A DNA stretch of 64,000 nucleotides from Symsagittifera roscoffensis. Lineage: Eukaryota; Xenacoelomorpha; Acoela; Convolutidae. How positions within the stretch are numbered: the first letter of the stretch is position 1; each line of letters opens with the position of its first letter. The notes below the pieces were generated by a model, which made no database searches, was not told the DNA's origin, and saw nothing but the letters and a program-made list of their open reading frames with translations. A program made the translations under genes and the position numbers. Below, in pieces: positions 42,516-53,131 of this stretch. The stretch lies in assembly GCF_963678635.1 (NCBI RefSeq), contig NC_087063.1:59466759-59530758 (forward strand), read 5' to 3'.

Positions 42516-43174
42516 TACCCGGTATGCGATCGACGGGGACGTCGATGGATATTTTTGTCCGGGGAGTGGGGGTAGGACTTACCCACACTGAAAACTTGAT
42601 AATAAAAAAATTAAGAGCAAGAGAAACAGGAGACTTAGAAGCAGAAACAGGCGAAGAACCTAAGAAACCTGACAGAGGGAGGGTAGTTGAGTCATATTTT
42701 AACTTACCAAATGAATATTCAAGCAACATAGTACTAACAGACAGTGATTTCATACTCACAAAGAGAACATGTGCGATAGCAATCACAGCAGACATGAGTT
42801 TTAGGACAGCGTTAGCGGCAGACTTTAAGAGAGAATACAAAAACGTGGAATTCCTTTGGAAGCAAAGACCAAGGATAGGGGGCGTAGCGGCCTTACCTCC
42901 GGCGGCGTCGCAGATACCGGGAAAATACCTATGCTTCTTGGTAACGAGGGCGACGGAGAAGGAGCACGTGGACCCAGAGAACCTAGTCTTGTCCTTGACG
43001 AGGCTGAGGGACTTCCTCGTGGAAATGGATGTGAAGGAACTCTCGCTTCCAGTGTACGATCCAAACAGAGGACGACTGCATCCTCGGGAATTGTACGCGC
43101 TTGTACACGTGATATTGTCTGATACTAATATACAACTATATTTACATAAGAAATATTACTTAAGTATAGGCTGA
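42512..43174 (+). CDS. Macro-like domain at the Pol C-terminus, element B (open frame)
   Basis: About 220 codons. After IPGMRSTGTSMDIFVRGVGVG and a Glu-rich linker, the domain runs from YFNLPNEYSSNIVLTDSDF to HKKYYLS. It matches the layout of small macro domains of the OARD1/Poa1p kind: strand DSDFILTKRTCAIAITADM, helix with ALAADFKREYKNVEFL, GGVAALPP, strand KYLCFLVTRATE, DPENLVLSLTRLRDFL, strand KELSLPVYDPNRGRL, and final helix RELYALVHVI. Macro domains bind or hydrolyse ADP-ribose derivatives. The loop normally reading G-C/x-G-L-D has YDPNRGRL, so an enzyme role is doubtful and ligand binding is more likely. In A it is in frame with integrase tail, so it is Pol-encoded. The start is not a real initiation site. 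Confidence 0.62.
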   Translation: MIPGMRSTGTSMDIFVRGVGVGLTHTENLIIKKLRARETGDLEAETGEEPKKPDRGRVVESYFNLPNEYSSNIVLTDSDFILTKRTCAIAITADMSFRTALAADFKREYKNVEFLWKQRPRIGGVAALPPAASQIPGKYLCFLVTRATEKEHVDPENLVLSLTRLRDFLVEMDVKELSLPVYDPNRGRLHPRELYALVHVILSDTNIQLYLHKKYYLSIG

Positions 43175-43572
43175 GCGACGTGCGAGAGGGTGTTAGGCTA
43201 AAGACTAAGTTGTATGTAATGTGTGATATGTGTGCTATGTTATGTTATGTGTTATGTTATTAAGCTCTTGGGTAAGTAGGGTTAGTGACCATGAACAACT
43301 GAATGACGATCTTAGGAATAGATCCAAAGTTTGGACTGTCCAATCTTAGGTCGAATTCCAAAATTTTAGCGACCGATTGATTTTAATAAATTTTAGGATA
43401 AAAATTTTTTTATCTGAACTGTTTTTAAGCAAATTTTACCGATATATGTTAAGATGAAACTGACAAGCGTGATATTTGTGACTTCTTTTCCAGATCCTGA
43501 TTGATCATTTAATTACTCACTTGAGTCAAAACCTTGGAATCGAATCGATTCAAATCAAATCTATAGAACGGT
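43175..43572 (+). other. Non-coding gap with probable intron 43272-43493, element B
   Basis: GTAAGT at 43272-43277 (after CTCTTGG) and TGACTTCTTTTCCAG ending at 43493 bound a 222-bp AT-rich candidate intron; ORF3 starts 79 bp after it, at ATGGACAATTTC. A shares both sites at the same relative places. Splicing here, or use of the acceptor with an upstream donor, would be the way to express ORF3, like env of retroviruses. Confidence 0.5.
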
Positions 43573-45630
43573 ATGGACAATTTCAACCTGTATGAATTGA
43601 TTGACCTGGCAGAGGCATATGTAGGACCGATGATAGATGCGATCTATCGTCGGCTGATCGCTCGAGACTTCGCTCTGGAGGACCCAGAGGTAGTCATGTT
43701 GCTGACCGCCCTGATCAACATCTTGGGGCATGACAACCGTGGGGACCGCCCCACCGAAGTCCTGTTGATGGCAGCATATGGAGAGAGGTGAGTACTAGAC
43801 CGCCCGAACATGAGAGTGATGAGGTGGAGAAACGGGGCTCTCTCAGGGAGTGACTTGGCGAATGAGCCTGGATTGGGAAGTTCTAGGACTTACCAACCAG
43901 GTGAGATGCCTATGCCCTCCAAGCCCAAACCTCGGCTGAAGAGAATGCATCAGGAGATGAAAAACGAGGCTGCCTCGTCTGGTTCACCACTGAGAACAGC
44001 TGTGCCACCAAAGAGGGCGAAAGTAGGACAGAAGGTTCAGACGAACCAAACCATGCAAGATCTGGATGAGATGAAGGATGAACTGGAAAGTGCAAAGAAG
44101 GAGCTGGACGAGATGACCAAAAGCATGCCCAAGATGGAGGATGATCGAGACATGTAGAGAAAATTGTTCGAAGACTTCAACAAGAAGCAGGGTCAAGAAA
44201 TTAAGCGCTTGAGGCAGGACTACAAAGAGTGATCGGAACAGATGGCGTTGACAACGGCCGTGGAGAAAAGGATACCTGCAAGGAATATTCCTCGTGGGCA
44301 GTCCCCGATGGAGGTCTTGACGCCTCGAGAAATGAGTCAAACAACGGAGACACGGCTCCCGACAGAGACAAATCGAGTGACGATCCCGGACCCTAGTGAC
44401 ACCTTGGGTGACCCCGTCGTGGAACAGACAGTGAGGAAGCTGATAGAGACAGCTGGACGACTGGTCGCCAACAAGAATGCGCCAGGTTCCGGGGTGACTG
44501 CACCCTATGGGACGATCGACGACGCGGGCAGAGTACGACTCTCCCAGACCGTGATCATACAGGGGATAAGTGACGTGACGCCACTCATGGGGGGCTCGAA
44601 GGCCCCAGAGAGAAGGATACAGAAGATGCCAGCGAAGAAAGTGTTTCGCATAATAGACGTACAAAAGAACAATCAATTGAAATATAATTTCACGGGAGTT
44701 CCGGAGACAAATCCGAGAGCTTGCTTCAATCGAGCGACTTGGAGCCCGGCAGTAAACCTGCAGCAACCACCACTGGGGACATCTCATCTGATACTGGGAG
44801 ACAGCTTGGTCAGAGTACTATCGAATTTGAGGACCTCTTGGGTCACCACGGTGATGGCCTTTGGAGGCGCGACGATAGCCCAGTTATATCGAATGGTGGA
44901 ACTGTTGAATACAGGGAGGACCCCCAATGTGATGATCCTGGTCGGGACGAATGACATCTCCAGAGGTTCAGATGAGCAGGAAGCACTATGGGAGTCAATG
45001 ATGGTGTGTTTGTTTAATACCCTCTGGCAGAAATTCAATTGCGCGGTACTGACCGTTTGCACTGTGCCAATGAACACGAGAAGCTTGACCGCAGCAGGAA
45101 GAAGGCACAACGAGGGAGTCGTCAAGTGAAATAACATCTTGAGGAACCTCGCAAGTCGGAACGCCGGAAGAATGATCCTCATGGACATCGAACATGAGTT
45201 GAGAGCTATGGATCAGGCTTGGTTGAATCGAGTCTTCCAAGAGCGGGTGGACGAACTAGAGGCGGAACTCTTTGACACAGGAGTGCTGAAGGAAGAAGGA
45301 ACAGCGAGTGACGCGGTGATTACTACCTTTGTGCCTCCTAGCCGGGAAACACGCTTGTGGACGGTCCAGGCCGTCACGAACTACAGACAACAGAGCTCCA
45401 GCGAACCAGATCAAAGGACAGCCGTACAGGATCAATTGGGAGAAGCGCCGATGAGGAGGACCATCCATCCTAGGAGAAGAATAGGACCTGTCAACCCAAT
45501 CGAAGAGACAGCCGGCACGTCTAGATCGGACACGAGATCGGAGACGACAAGTACCAGTCGAGAGGAGAGACGCCCGGGCAGAGGCTCGTTGATGTGGTCA
45601 AGACCCATTCCGTCTCCCTGGCATGTATAA
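43573..45630 (+). pseudogene. ORF3 N-terminal part with SGNH hydrolase, element B (Asp-His block deleted)
   Basis: Co-linear with 20998-22857 of A. Private lesions: TGA at 43788-43790 (GGA in A), TAG at 44155-44157 (TGG in A), TGA at 44230 (CGA in A), TGA at 45127-45129 (TGG in A). SGNH blocks I-III are present (LILGDSLVRV, AFGGATIAQ, VGTNDISRG), but 48 bp holding block V (DGIHF) are gone near 45218; the two sides are direct CAGGC repeats in A, so this was deletion between short repeats. The last frame 45139-45630 ends with a basic Arg-rich tail and SRPIPSPWHV, its stop overlapping the next start codon. Confidence 0.8.
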
Positions 45631-46831
45631 AGACGAACTAATGAAGCTGGATCTCCAGAGGGTAAGCTTCATCGAAGATGCAAGGAGGATGCTGAATGGA
45701 GCGACGCTAACCGTCAGCAGATTGTACTCGATAACCGGCGTAGACTGGTTGTTAGCCGCTAGCATAAATTTCAGCTCCACGACGGCCTTGAGATTTGCTG
45801 ACCTAGAGGGACTGCCCTCTAACAACACAATGGGACCAGTGAACGCGAGACCATTGCAAGATGTGAGATTGAATCATGATGAAGGGAATCGAGAAGAGAG
45901 ACCTGGAAGATTTCTAGTGACAAGGGCGCAGATCGCACAACATGTGAAGATGTTCAGGCAAGTAAGCTCACCCCCTGGTCATGTGAAGGAGAGAATATAC
46001 CCAAAACTAGTGAATCAAGATGGCGATGTCCAAAGATATGGCGGATTGAAAGCGATAAAGAAAGATGAGACAATCTTCGCCGCCTATGACAAAGCAGAAA
46101 TGAGGAAGGCCAAGATTATGATAGTAGCGAATTCAGAGTTCGTGTACACATCCAAGTCTCTGTTTTGGCCGGACGTCATAATGTTGGCAGCGGTCGACCT
46201 GGACCTACTGCAATCGATATCTCTGGCTATAGGGGTACAAAGGCAGACGGACATGAACCCAATTACGATCGTGTTTGCTGGCATCAATGACCATCTACAC
46301 AGTAGAGGTTTTCTGAGCAGACTCAGAGATCCTACAACGGCAGAGAACGCTGTGTGGCCAGCGATAAAAGATATCCTTGAGTCGATGGGTGAAGTGGTGG
46401 ATGCGACGAAGGAGGGGTCGTTCACCAAAGTGACACCGAGAATAGTATTCGCGTTGTCTCCGGGGTATGAATATCTCCCGGATGGACTGAAATTTGTGTA
46501 AGCGATTGTGACCTCGCTTTCGGAAAGAAAATATGATGTGATCATATCAGCCCCGAATCGCATGATAGAGGTGGAGAACCTGAGGCCACTCAAGGCTGAA
46601 CTACCTGCAGTGTGGTCAGATATCTCAAACGCGATGAGAGGATTCAAGGACCATGCGCTACACATGTTAGTGTTGGACGAGGTGCTGGGGTTGGAACTGT
46701 CCAATTTCAGTCGACAACTCAAACTGAAACCGGGAATAGACGACGACCATCGAGTGATCGCGGCGATGTCCAACGACTTATGGTTCCGAGCAATGGAAGT
46801 GACAGGTGAAAACACGAGAAAAAAAAATTAA
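45623..46831 (+). pseudogene. ORF3 second module: degenerate SGNH-like block, element B
   Basis: Frame 45623-46501 (292 codons) begins MYKDELMKLDLQRVSFIEDA and overlaps the previous frame by 8 bases. It contains MGPVNARPL, AAYDKAEMRKAKIMIVANSEF, TIVFAGINDHLHSRGFLSRL and VFALSPGYEYLPDGLKF; a private TAA (TAT in A) at 46499-46501 is followed by VIISAPNRMIEVENL, ELSNFSRQLKLKPGIDDDHR and AAMSNDLWFRAMEV to 46831. In D the same module is fused directly to the SGNH domain. Aligned by block order it looks like a second SGNH fold without the nucleophile. Confidence 0.7.
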
Positions 46832-46844
46832 CTAGAGAGCTCAT

Positions 46845-49627
46845 TTGGAGGCGATGGTTTTGAGAACCAAGCCGGAAGCCAACCAGTGGCTACACCTGAA
46901 TCCTAGAGTAGCGGCATTGGGTGCAGATGCTTTTGAGCAAGGCCCTGTGATGATCACAAAGATACATGCCTACTTGTTGAAGGAGGTGAACCTGGCGGAA
47001 AATGCCGGAGAAAAGACCGCTGAATTTGTGAACAGAATGTGTCTGATTACTCTGGAAACCTTCTGGACCCAGGAAGTGAAGGGACAGGAGGGCTTTGAAC
47101 GGACAGACAGCATGCTGGAAGGGTTGGGAGCCGGATGGACCGCGCCCTTCTTTGCAAAAGTCTACCCGAAAAACTCGCATTACTTGATAAAAGAATTCCT
47201 CCCAGCAGTAGTGGAAGTGTCAATAGTGGAACTAATAGCCTTGTTCGTGACATTTGGAGCAGAGAGTTTCGTGAAAGGACCGGCGATGCTGCTCACCGAA
47301 GTAATTCAGAACTTGCGGTTAGATGGACTCCTGACATTGATTGCGATTACCCACGGAAACTTGGGAGGACTAATAAAATTGACGCGTTGTCCAGAGCAGA
47401 TGAGAGAGAGAGTGAGGAACTTAGATATGAAGAAGTCCACGGACTCGTGGAATAAGATAAGAGACCTGAGACACACTCTTATCCAATATCTCTCACAACA
47501 AAATCGCTTTGGAACGGGAGAAGACGAGACTATTGAAAGAGAGGAAGATGTTAGACGACATGTTGGAGGCATGCCCCTGTTAACCGATCTGAGTTTGGCT
47601 ATGAGAACCGATCCCTTAGCGCTGATCAGAGAATTCACGGAGTTTATGACAGTGATCTATGGACCAGCAGTCACGTTTGCGTTCCCTGACGTTAAGGTGG
47701 AGGCATATAGGAGGTCGGTGCTGCCCCTCAACCTCATATCAGCAGTGGACGGTAGTACACTGAACTGGTGTGAGCAGCACACATTGCGGGAGCTCATGAG
47801 TGAAGATCTGTTATTTACGAAAATACCGGAGCCAAAGATGACAGTCATCAATTTTGACTATCACTTCCGTGATCGCATGGGAGAAGTAGAAAGAGGACAC
47901 ATCGAAGTGTTTCCGAAGCTTTGGAATCTGAGATCCTATGATAAAACGAATGGTGAAATAACCAGAGTGCCTCGTCTCACTGCAGCACATCATAAAAAGG
48001 TAGAAGATACGAAGGACTGGGGTGATTACGAGAAGCTGCCGGAGGCAATCCCTGAATTCCCTCTGATAAGAAGGATGTTGCTCGGCGCAGTCTCCGTGGT
48101 ACAAGCTCCTAGGTTGAGAGCATTCGAAACCAATGAAAGGAGAGTACGGATCAAGCGACGAGAAGGCGAATAAGCAACGCCGCGACTCCCAAGCCTGGAA
48201 GATTTGACGAGGAATGGACGGGATTAGGCTTAGCTCCGATGAAGATGAGAGGCAGGACCGAACTGCCTGAAGCCTCCTTGATCCTGACTAGTGTGAAACC
48301 GGAGTTGAAAGTGGGAGGAACACTGCAGGTGAGAACTTTCCTAGCACCCTCCGGCTTCGAGGAAATCAAAGTGGTCCATGGAGAAGAGGACGACGGATCG
48401 GCCGGTACATTGATCATACCGAAGTTTCCGGAAGGAACCGACAATGATAAGCAAGGACGTTCGAGCTCAAAGAAAGATATGTCAGAAGGAGATGACGGAC
48501 AGGGAGGAAGCCGTCAAACCGAAGAACCCATGCAACAAGATGCAAGTCAAGCTGGTGGGGAAGACGACAGGGCATCGACAGGAGGAGCATTCAGCCTAGA
48601 TTTCAATATCATCAGTGATCTTGAGAACAATGCAGATACGTTGGAGACGACTGAGCCAGCGGATGAAGGCATCTCGACACTGGAACCTCCGTCAGCCTTT
48701 ATGGAAATGTAACGGAATTTGCCGGAGGGCAGCTCTCCTGGCAATTCAAGGAATAACGACCAAAGAATCCTCATGGAATCACCTAGAAGGAGAAGAATAG
48801 AGGCCTCAGCCAGAGTACCTTTCTTGGGAACGCTGCCCGAAGAAGAATAAGAAGTACATCATCGAGACCACGAGAGTAGGACGGGATGCAAATTGGACAG
48901 AGTGGCGTTCATGGAAGAAGTCTGGACAGTGGTTCAGAGCTATGGGACCCAGTCCATTCTGAAAACGGGTCTCAACCAACCCTTGATGAGGGAAGTCCTT
49001 GACAAGCTTGATGAGTGTGAAGGGAGACTGAGTGAGTTGTTGATCGACTCGGCCACTGATGGAAGTGAAGCGAATTCTCCCATCAAGATGACACCGCAGG
49101 ACGATAAAGGAGAGGTGGTGTATCTGTCAACAACCAGGAGAGGGACGATGCGATCAAAATTGGTGATTGATAAGATCAATGCGATGAAAATGAAGTTAGG
49201 CAGCAGAGTGATACCGAGGAGAGTCGGAAAGACGAAGGTGGATTCGGAGATATCGATGAAAGCTGTTAACTCAGCGAAAAGGAAACGAGTCGAAGAGGTC
49301 ATGGATTTGGGACAAGGTGATTATCAATTGCCCGGCACAGATAGAATGTTGACTGATATAGCGATGGTGCCACCCATTCTCATGGCGGGAATAAAGTCAA
49401 CAGGTTATAAATCCAAAAGGAGTGACCGCACTCTGACTGGAGCAACCTTAGAAATGGAAATACTCAGCCAATGTGGGGAGAGCACAATGAAAGACTTTAA
49501 GCCATCTCCCATGAATCACGGAAAGGGAAATGTCGCAGGACAACTAATACCAGTAGAATACAACCGACTGACAGTATGGGAGGCTGTGTCGATAGATCAA
49601 CCTGCAGGAGGGCTAGAGGGTACGTGA
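46845..49627 (+). pseudogene. ORF3 central region, element B (full-length version)
   Basis: Frame 46845-48173 (442 codons) is helical with ADAFEQGPVMITKIHAYLL, EFVNRMCLITLETFW, FLPAVVEVSIVELIALFVTF (hydrophobic), HTLIQYLSQQNRFGTGE, TVIYGPAVTFAFPDV and LISAVDGSTLNWC. Then stops and a frame change; 48239-48712 is acidic, Gln/Ser-rich and probably disordered; 48893-49627 has MEEVWTVVQSYGTQSIL and the basic block RRVGKTKVDSEI. The blocks YGPAVTFAFPD, DGTTLNWC-like and the helix pattern are kept in D. A has lost 47279-49108. No homology recognised. Confidence 0.68.
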
Positions 49628-52308
49628 TGGCTCTGGAAGACAAAAGTGCCATGGAGGGTTATCTAGAGACAATGTTGCAAGGCACCACCCTCAAGCAGAA
49701 GGCGTACGGGACTTTAGCGTCGTCTGATATACAGGCAGAAACGATGGAGCAGTTGGTGAGCCTTCCATGGAAAGCAGTGGTATTAAGGTACTTCGAAGAA
49801 GAGATGAGGACTACGCCAAGAATACACGCTCTCTGTGCAGTACCATACGTAAGAACAGAGTTACAACTGAGGTTTGCCTGGTGCATGATGGGACTAACTC
49901 GCGAAGAGTATGATTCAGAAGAAAGGAAGAGGTCAAAAGAAGAGAAGGTTTCCCTTATGACGAACCTGAGGGATCTGATAGTCCAAGAGGGAGCAGCAGT
50001 AGCGTGTGCGAAGCGGAGAGACGCTCTCTGTTTCATTCGATTCATGATAGAGCAGATTTCAATACATGCATTGAACACTTGTGCTAAGATGCTGAGGGAA
50101 GGCGATGAGCGAGCGAAAGCCTTACTCTTGCTAGCACTGTTGGATATGCAGCAAAGCAAACCGATGAGGGTGAACATAAAAGAACCCGAGGAGTTAGAAC
50201 CCATGAGAAAGATAGACGAAATCAGGAGATTCTCAAACAAGGAGCTGAGACTCACTAAAGAATCTATGGGGACACTGCCGAAGTCCAGTGAATACTGTGG
50301 ACCGATCAAGAAGAAATCGTATAGCTATGTATCCGGAATCATAGGGATAGCGTACAACCCTTTCCTGAGTGAAGACATACGCGATTGCTTCTTCGATTAC
50401 GAGCAGGCGGTGTTACTAAGATTCTGGACGTCCAGAATTGTAACGATTAAGAGCGTTAATAATCCGCAGGCGAAATTGGGACTGGTCTTGGAAGAAGAGG
50501 TGACTGCACCTTCCATACCAAAATCCGACAAAAGAGTGGAGTTTGGGTTGGGATTCTCAAATGAATTAATGAGCTTGATGGCAGTGTGGGAATTGATGAG
50601 GCCATCATGGTGTCATAGTCCCAACGCTTACTCGATATTACGGGCGACACAAGACGTGCAGAGGGAACTGAATGCAGACTGTAACCTGCGTGACCTTAAC
50701 ATCATATATAATGTGATGATAACGGCCTCTAGGAGCAACGGAGAAGATAAAGTGGAGTTGCCTGGCTGGGGACCAGAAGACTGGGTCAAACCTGGTAGCT
50801 GTCTGGCGGAAGTCTGTGGACTGGAGGGTCACGTCTGTGGAGGTCTGGACTGTGTGAAGACCCTAGAGAAACAACACAAGCAATTGACGGTATTGTTTGG
50901 AAACGTAGTCATGAAGGCAAGGACGGAAATGGAACTGATAGCGGATTGTCACAGCATGTTTAGTTCTTTAGAGTCACTATTGAATCTAGAACAGAAACAT
51001 GAGATGGTCACAGCCATCAGTGTAGAAGTATTCCCAGGAGTTCGCAGGCTGAGCAAAAGTACATAGGAAAATGGAGGGAAGCGATCGAGACGGAAATGAA
51101 CATCAGATACAGTGAGACTTATTGTAGACCATCGGGAGCACAATATTCGGTGGGCTCGACATTGGCTCCAATGTGCAAGAGCAGATACCCGGTACATTTC
51201 GTAGCCGTGGATGCAAAGAGTACGAGAACAATCGTGGATCAAGCCTTCTCAGTGCCGAAGTGTGTGAGACTGGCGAGAATGTCCGAGAAATCTTACAAGT
51301 TGCTATGTAAGATGTTCTCAGCAGTTCCAGAGAGAACCAAGGAAGAGTTGGAATCGATACTAGGAAAGAAATTCATGGGATACGTGAGCGGGAACTTCAG
51401 TGACTTTGAGAGACAGAAACAGAGGGATCAACTGTTACAGATTACAATACAGTAGATGAGAATGATGAAGTCCACCGAATGATGATGGAAGTGGAACCAT
51501 TACTGGAGGCTTCGGGAAAACGTAACTGGAGGAGCATCATGTTGACACATGACGAGTTTCCCTGCTACTGCTTGCTGCAGACCTGGTGGTATCCCAAGCG
51601 TAGTAATCTGATGTTGATCTGGGACTCTGGAGAGCTGCTCTCCATTGGTTTACCGGACTCATCACATCCCATAACAATAGTGATAGTGGGAGTTATGATG
51701 GCGATACGATGGCTGGAAGCTCATGTGAGAGAAAACAATAGACATGAGGCACCGACGAGAGAACAGTTGCGGAAATTAGATTGTCTAAAAGATTTAGATC
51801 TTTTTGAGACAATGTGCAAAATTCTAAACATTCCGATGGAAGTGAAGAAGATATGGGCAAGAAAACGATTGATGCCATGGTTCAGAGCTAACATGACTGC
51901 ATGGTTGTACGAATATGCTAAAAAGCATATGTCGAAGCACGGCAGAGTGTACAGTGAATATCACCTGGACATTGGAGCAGGAGCTTTCAAGCGAACTCTC
52001 GTGACTCATCGGAATGCAGTGACCACCGCTGTGAAAAGAATTTCAAGGACAAGTGAACGTAGTGGAAAGGAGAAGACAGAGATGTTGAAGGAAGATTTGG
52101 AGAGAAATGTGACGTTGTGTCTCCACAACAGCTTCTGCAGGAACAGAGAATCTAACGTGGATCCCCTACCTTGTTGCAAACAGAGGGTAGAAGAGCAGTA
52201 GTGTTGGAGGACGGCTTCCAACAGTGTCAGGATAGCGAACGACGTGTTGCAGGACACAGAAACTGAGAGTGCAGAGTCATTATCACAGGAGGAGGAAATG
52301 GAACATTG
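49576..52308 (+). pseudogene. ORF3 C-terminal half with conserved Cys/His cluster, element B
   Basis: Frame 49576-51066 (496 codons): SLPWKAVVLRYFEEEMR, VRTELQLRFAWCMMGL, YSYVSGIIGIAYNPFL, LMRPSWCHSP and the cluster KPGSCLAEVCGLEGHVCG-GLDC near 50790-50850 (C-x4-C-x4-H-x-C-x4-C), a candidate zinc site also in A and D. Lesions: a deletion of about 34 bp near 49608, one-base loss near 51040, TAG at 52199-52201. Frames 51096-51455 and 51479-52201 give QAFSVPKCVRLARMS, MEVEPLLEASGKRNWRSIML, LMPWFRANMTAWLYEYAKKH and the Lys/Glu tail; the true end is at 52308 (EEEMEH). Confidence 0.7.
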
Positions 52309-53131
52309 ACGAATGGCCGAAAAACGAGATGCAAAAAGAGACGAAATTAGAAAAATTTAGAAGTTTTAGAACTTCTAAACGACGAAAAAAGAAGAAAACA
52401 AACGAGCGATGAAGAGAAAGTTAAAATTCAGAATTGTTTTATGTGTGTAAAAAAAACTCAAGTGAGAAACCAAGCAACCAAGTTGTAATTGAAAACTGAG
52501 ACATTAGTTGAGTTTTGAAATTGTTGCATTTATAAATTTGCAATTTGATTTTAGTTAAGTGGCTTCAGAGACACTTACTAACTATTTATTTAGAAAGGCT
52601 TGAGTGAAATAGTATATTTAAATATTCCAGCCTGCATGATTGTTTTTAATCAGCTAGGAGAACTGATCACTTTGTGGTGACATGAAAGGCTTGGGTAATC
52701 TCTCGAAGAGGGAGATTGTTTCATTGTTCTTTCTAACCACAGAATTTCTTAGTTTTAATGTTCAGGACAATAACAAGCAAGATTTCCGAAGGGAAGAAGC
52801 ATAGTAGGATAATTTTAGCTTGTTGGTTGGCAGGACTGTCCTGCAAGCCAACACCTTTTAAATCTAAGAGAAAAAGTTTTAATCAGGACATTGACATTGG
52901 AAGTCGCAAAATATGTTTTTATCTTAGGTCATATCCTCAATGTGCAGATTAATGAAAGAATTTGAAGGCTATAGTGACGTAGTATGATGCCATTAATATT
53001 CTGCAGTGAGTCGATGTGACGTGAATAAAAGTAATTTCGTGCATTTTGTAAATTCTGTTCGATGACACTGTACCTATTTTACGAACATTGCGAGATTCAA
53101 TGAGGACATTGACCGGACTGTCCGGGGAGTA
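52309..53131 (+). other. 3' untranslated region and polypurine tract of element B
   Basis: Non-coding, co-linear with 27975-28795. Hairpin TTTAGAAGTT-TTAG-AACTTCTAAA at 52356-52379 is identical to A; the near-palindrome around GCAGGACTGTCCTGC is at 52821-52853; the third hairpin has one mismatch. The polypurine tract TGTCCGGGGAGTA is at 53119-53131, directly before the LTR. Confidence 0.75.

Noticed and set aside
52758-52952. Small frames in 3' untranslated regions and leaders (for example 52758-52952, 11432-11614)
   Set aside because: Not conserved between A and B as proteins; many indels out of frame.
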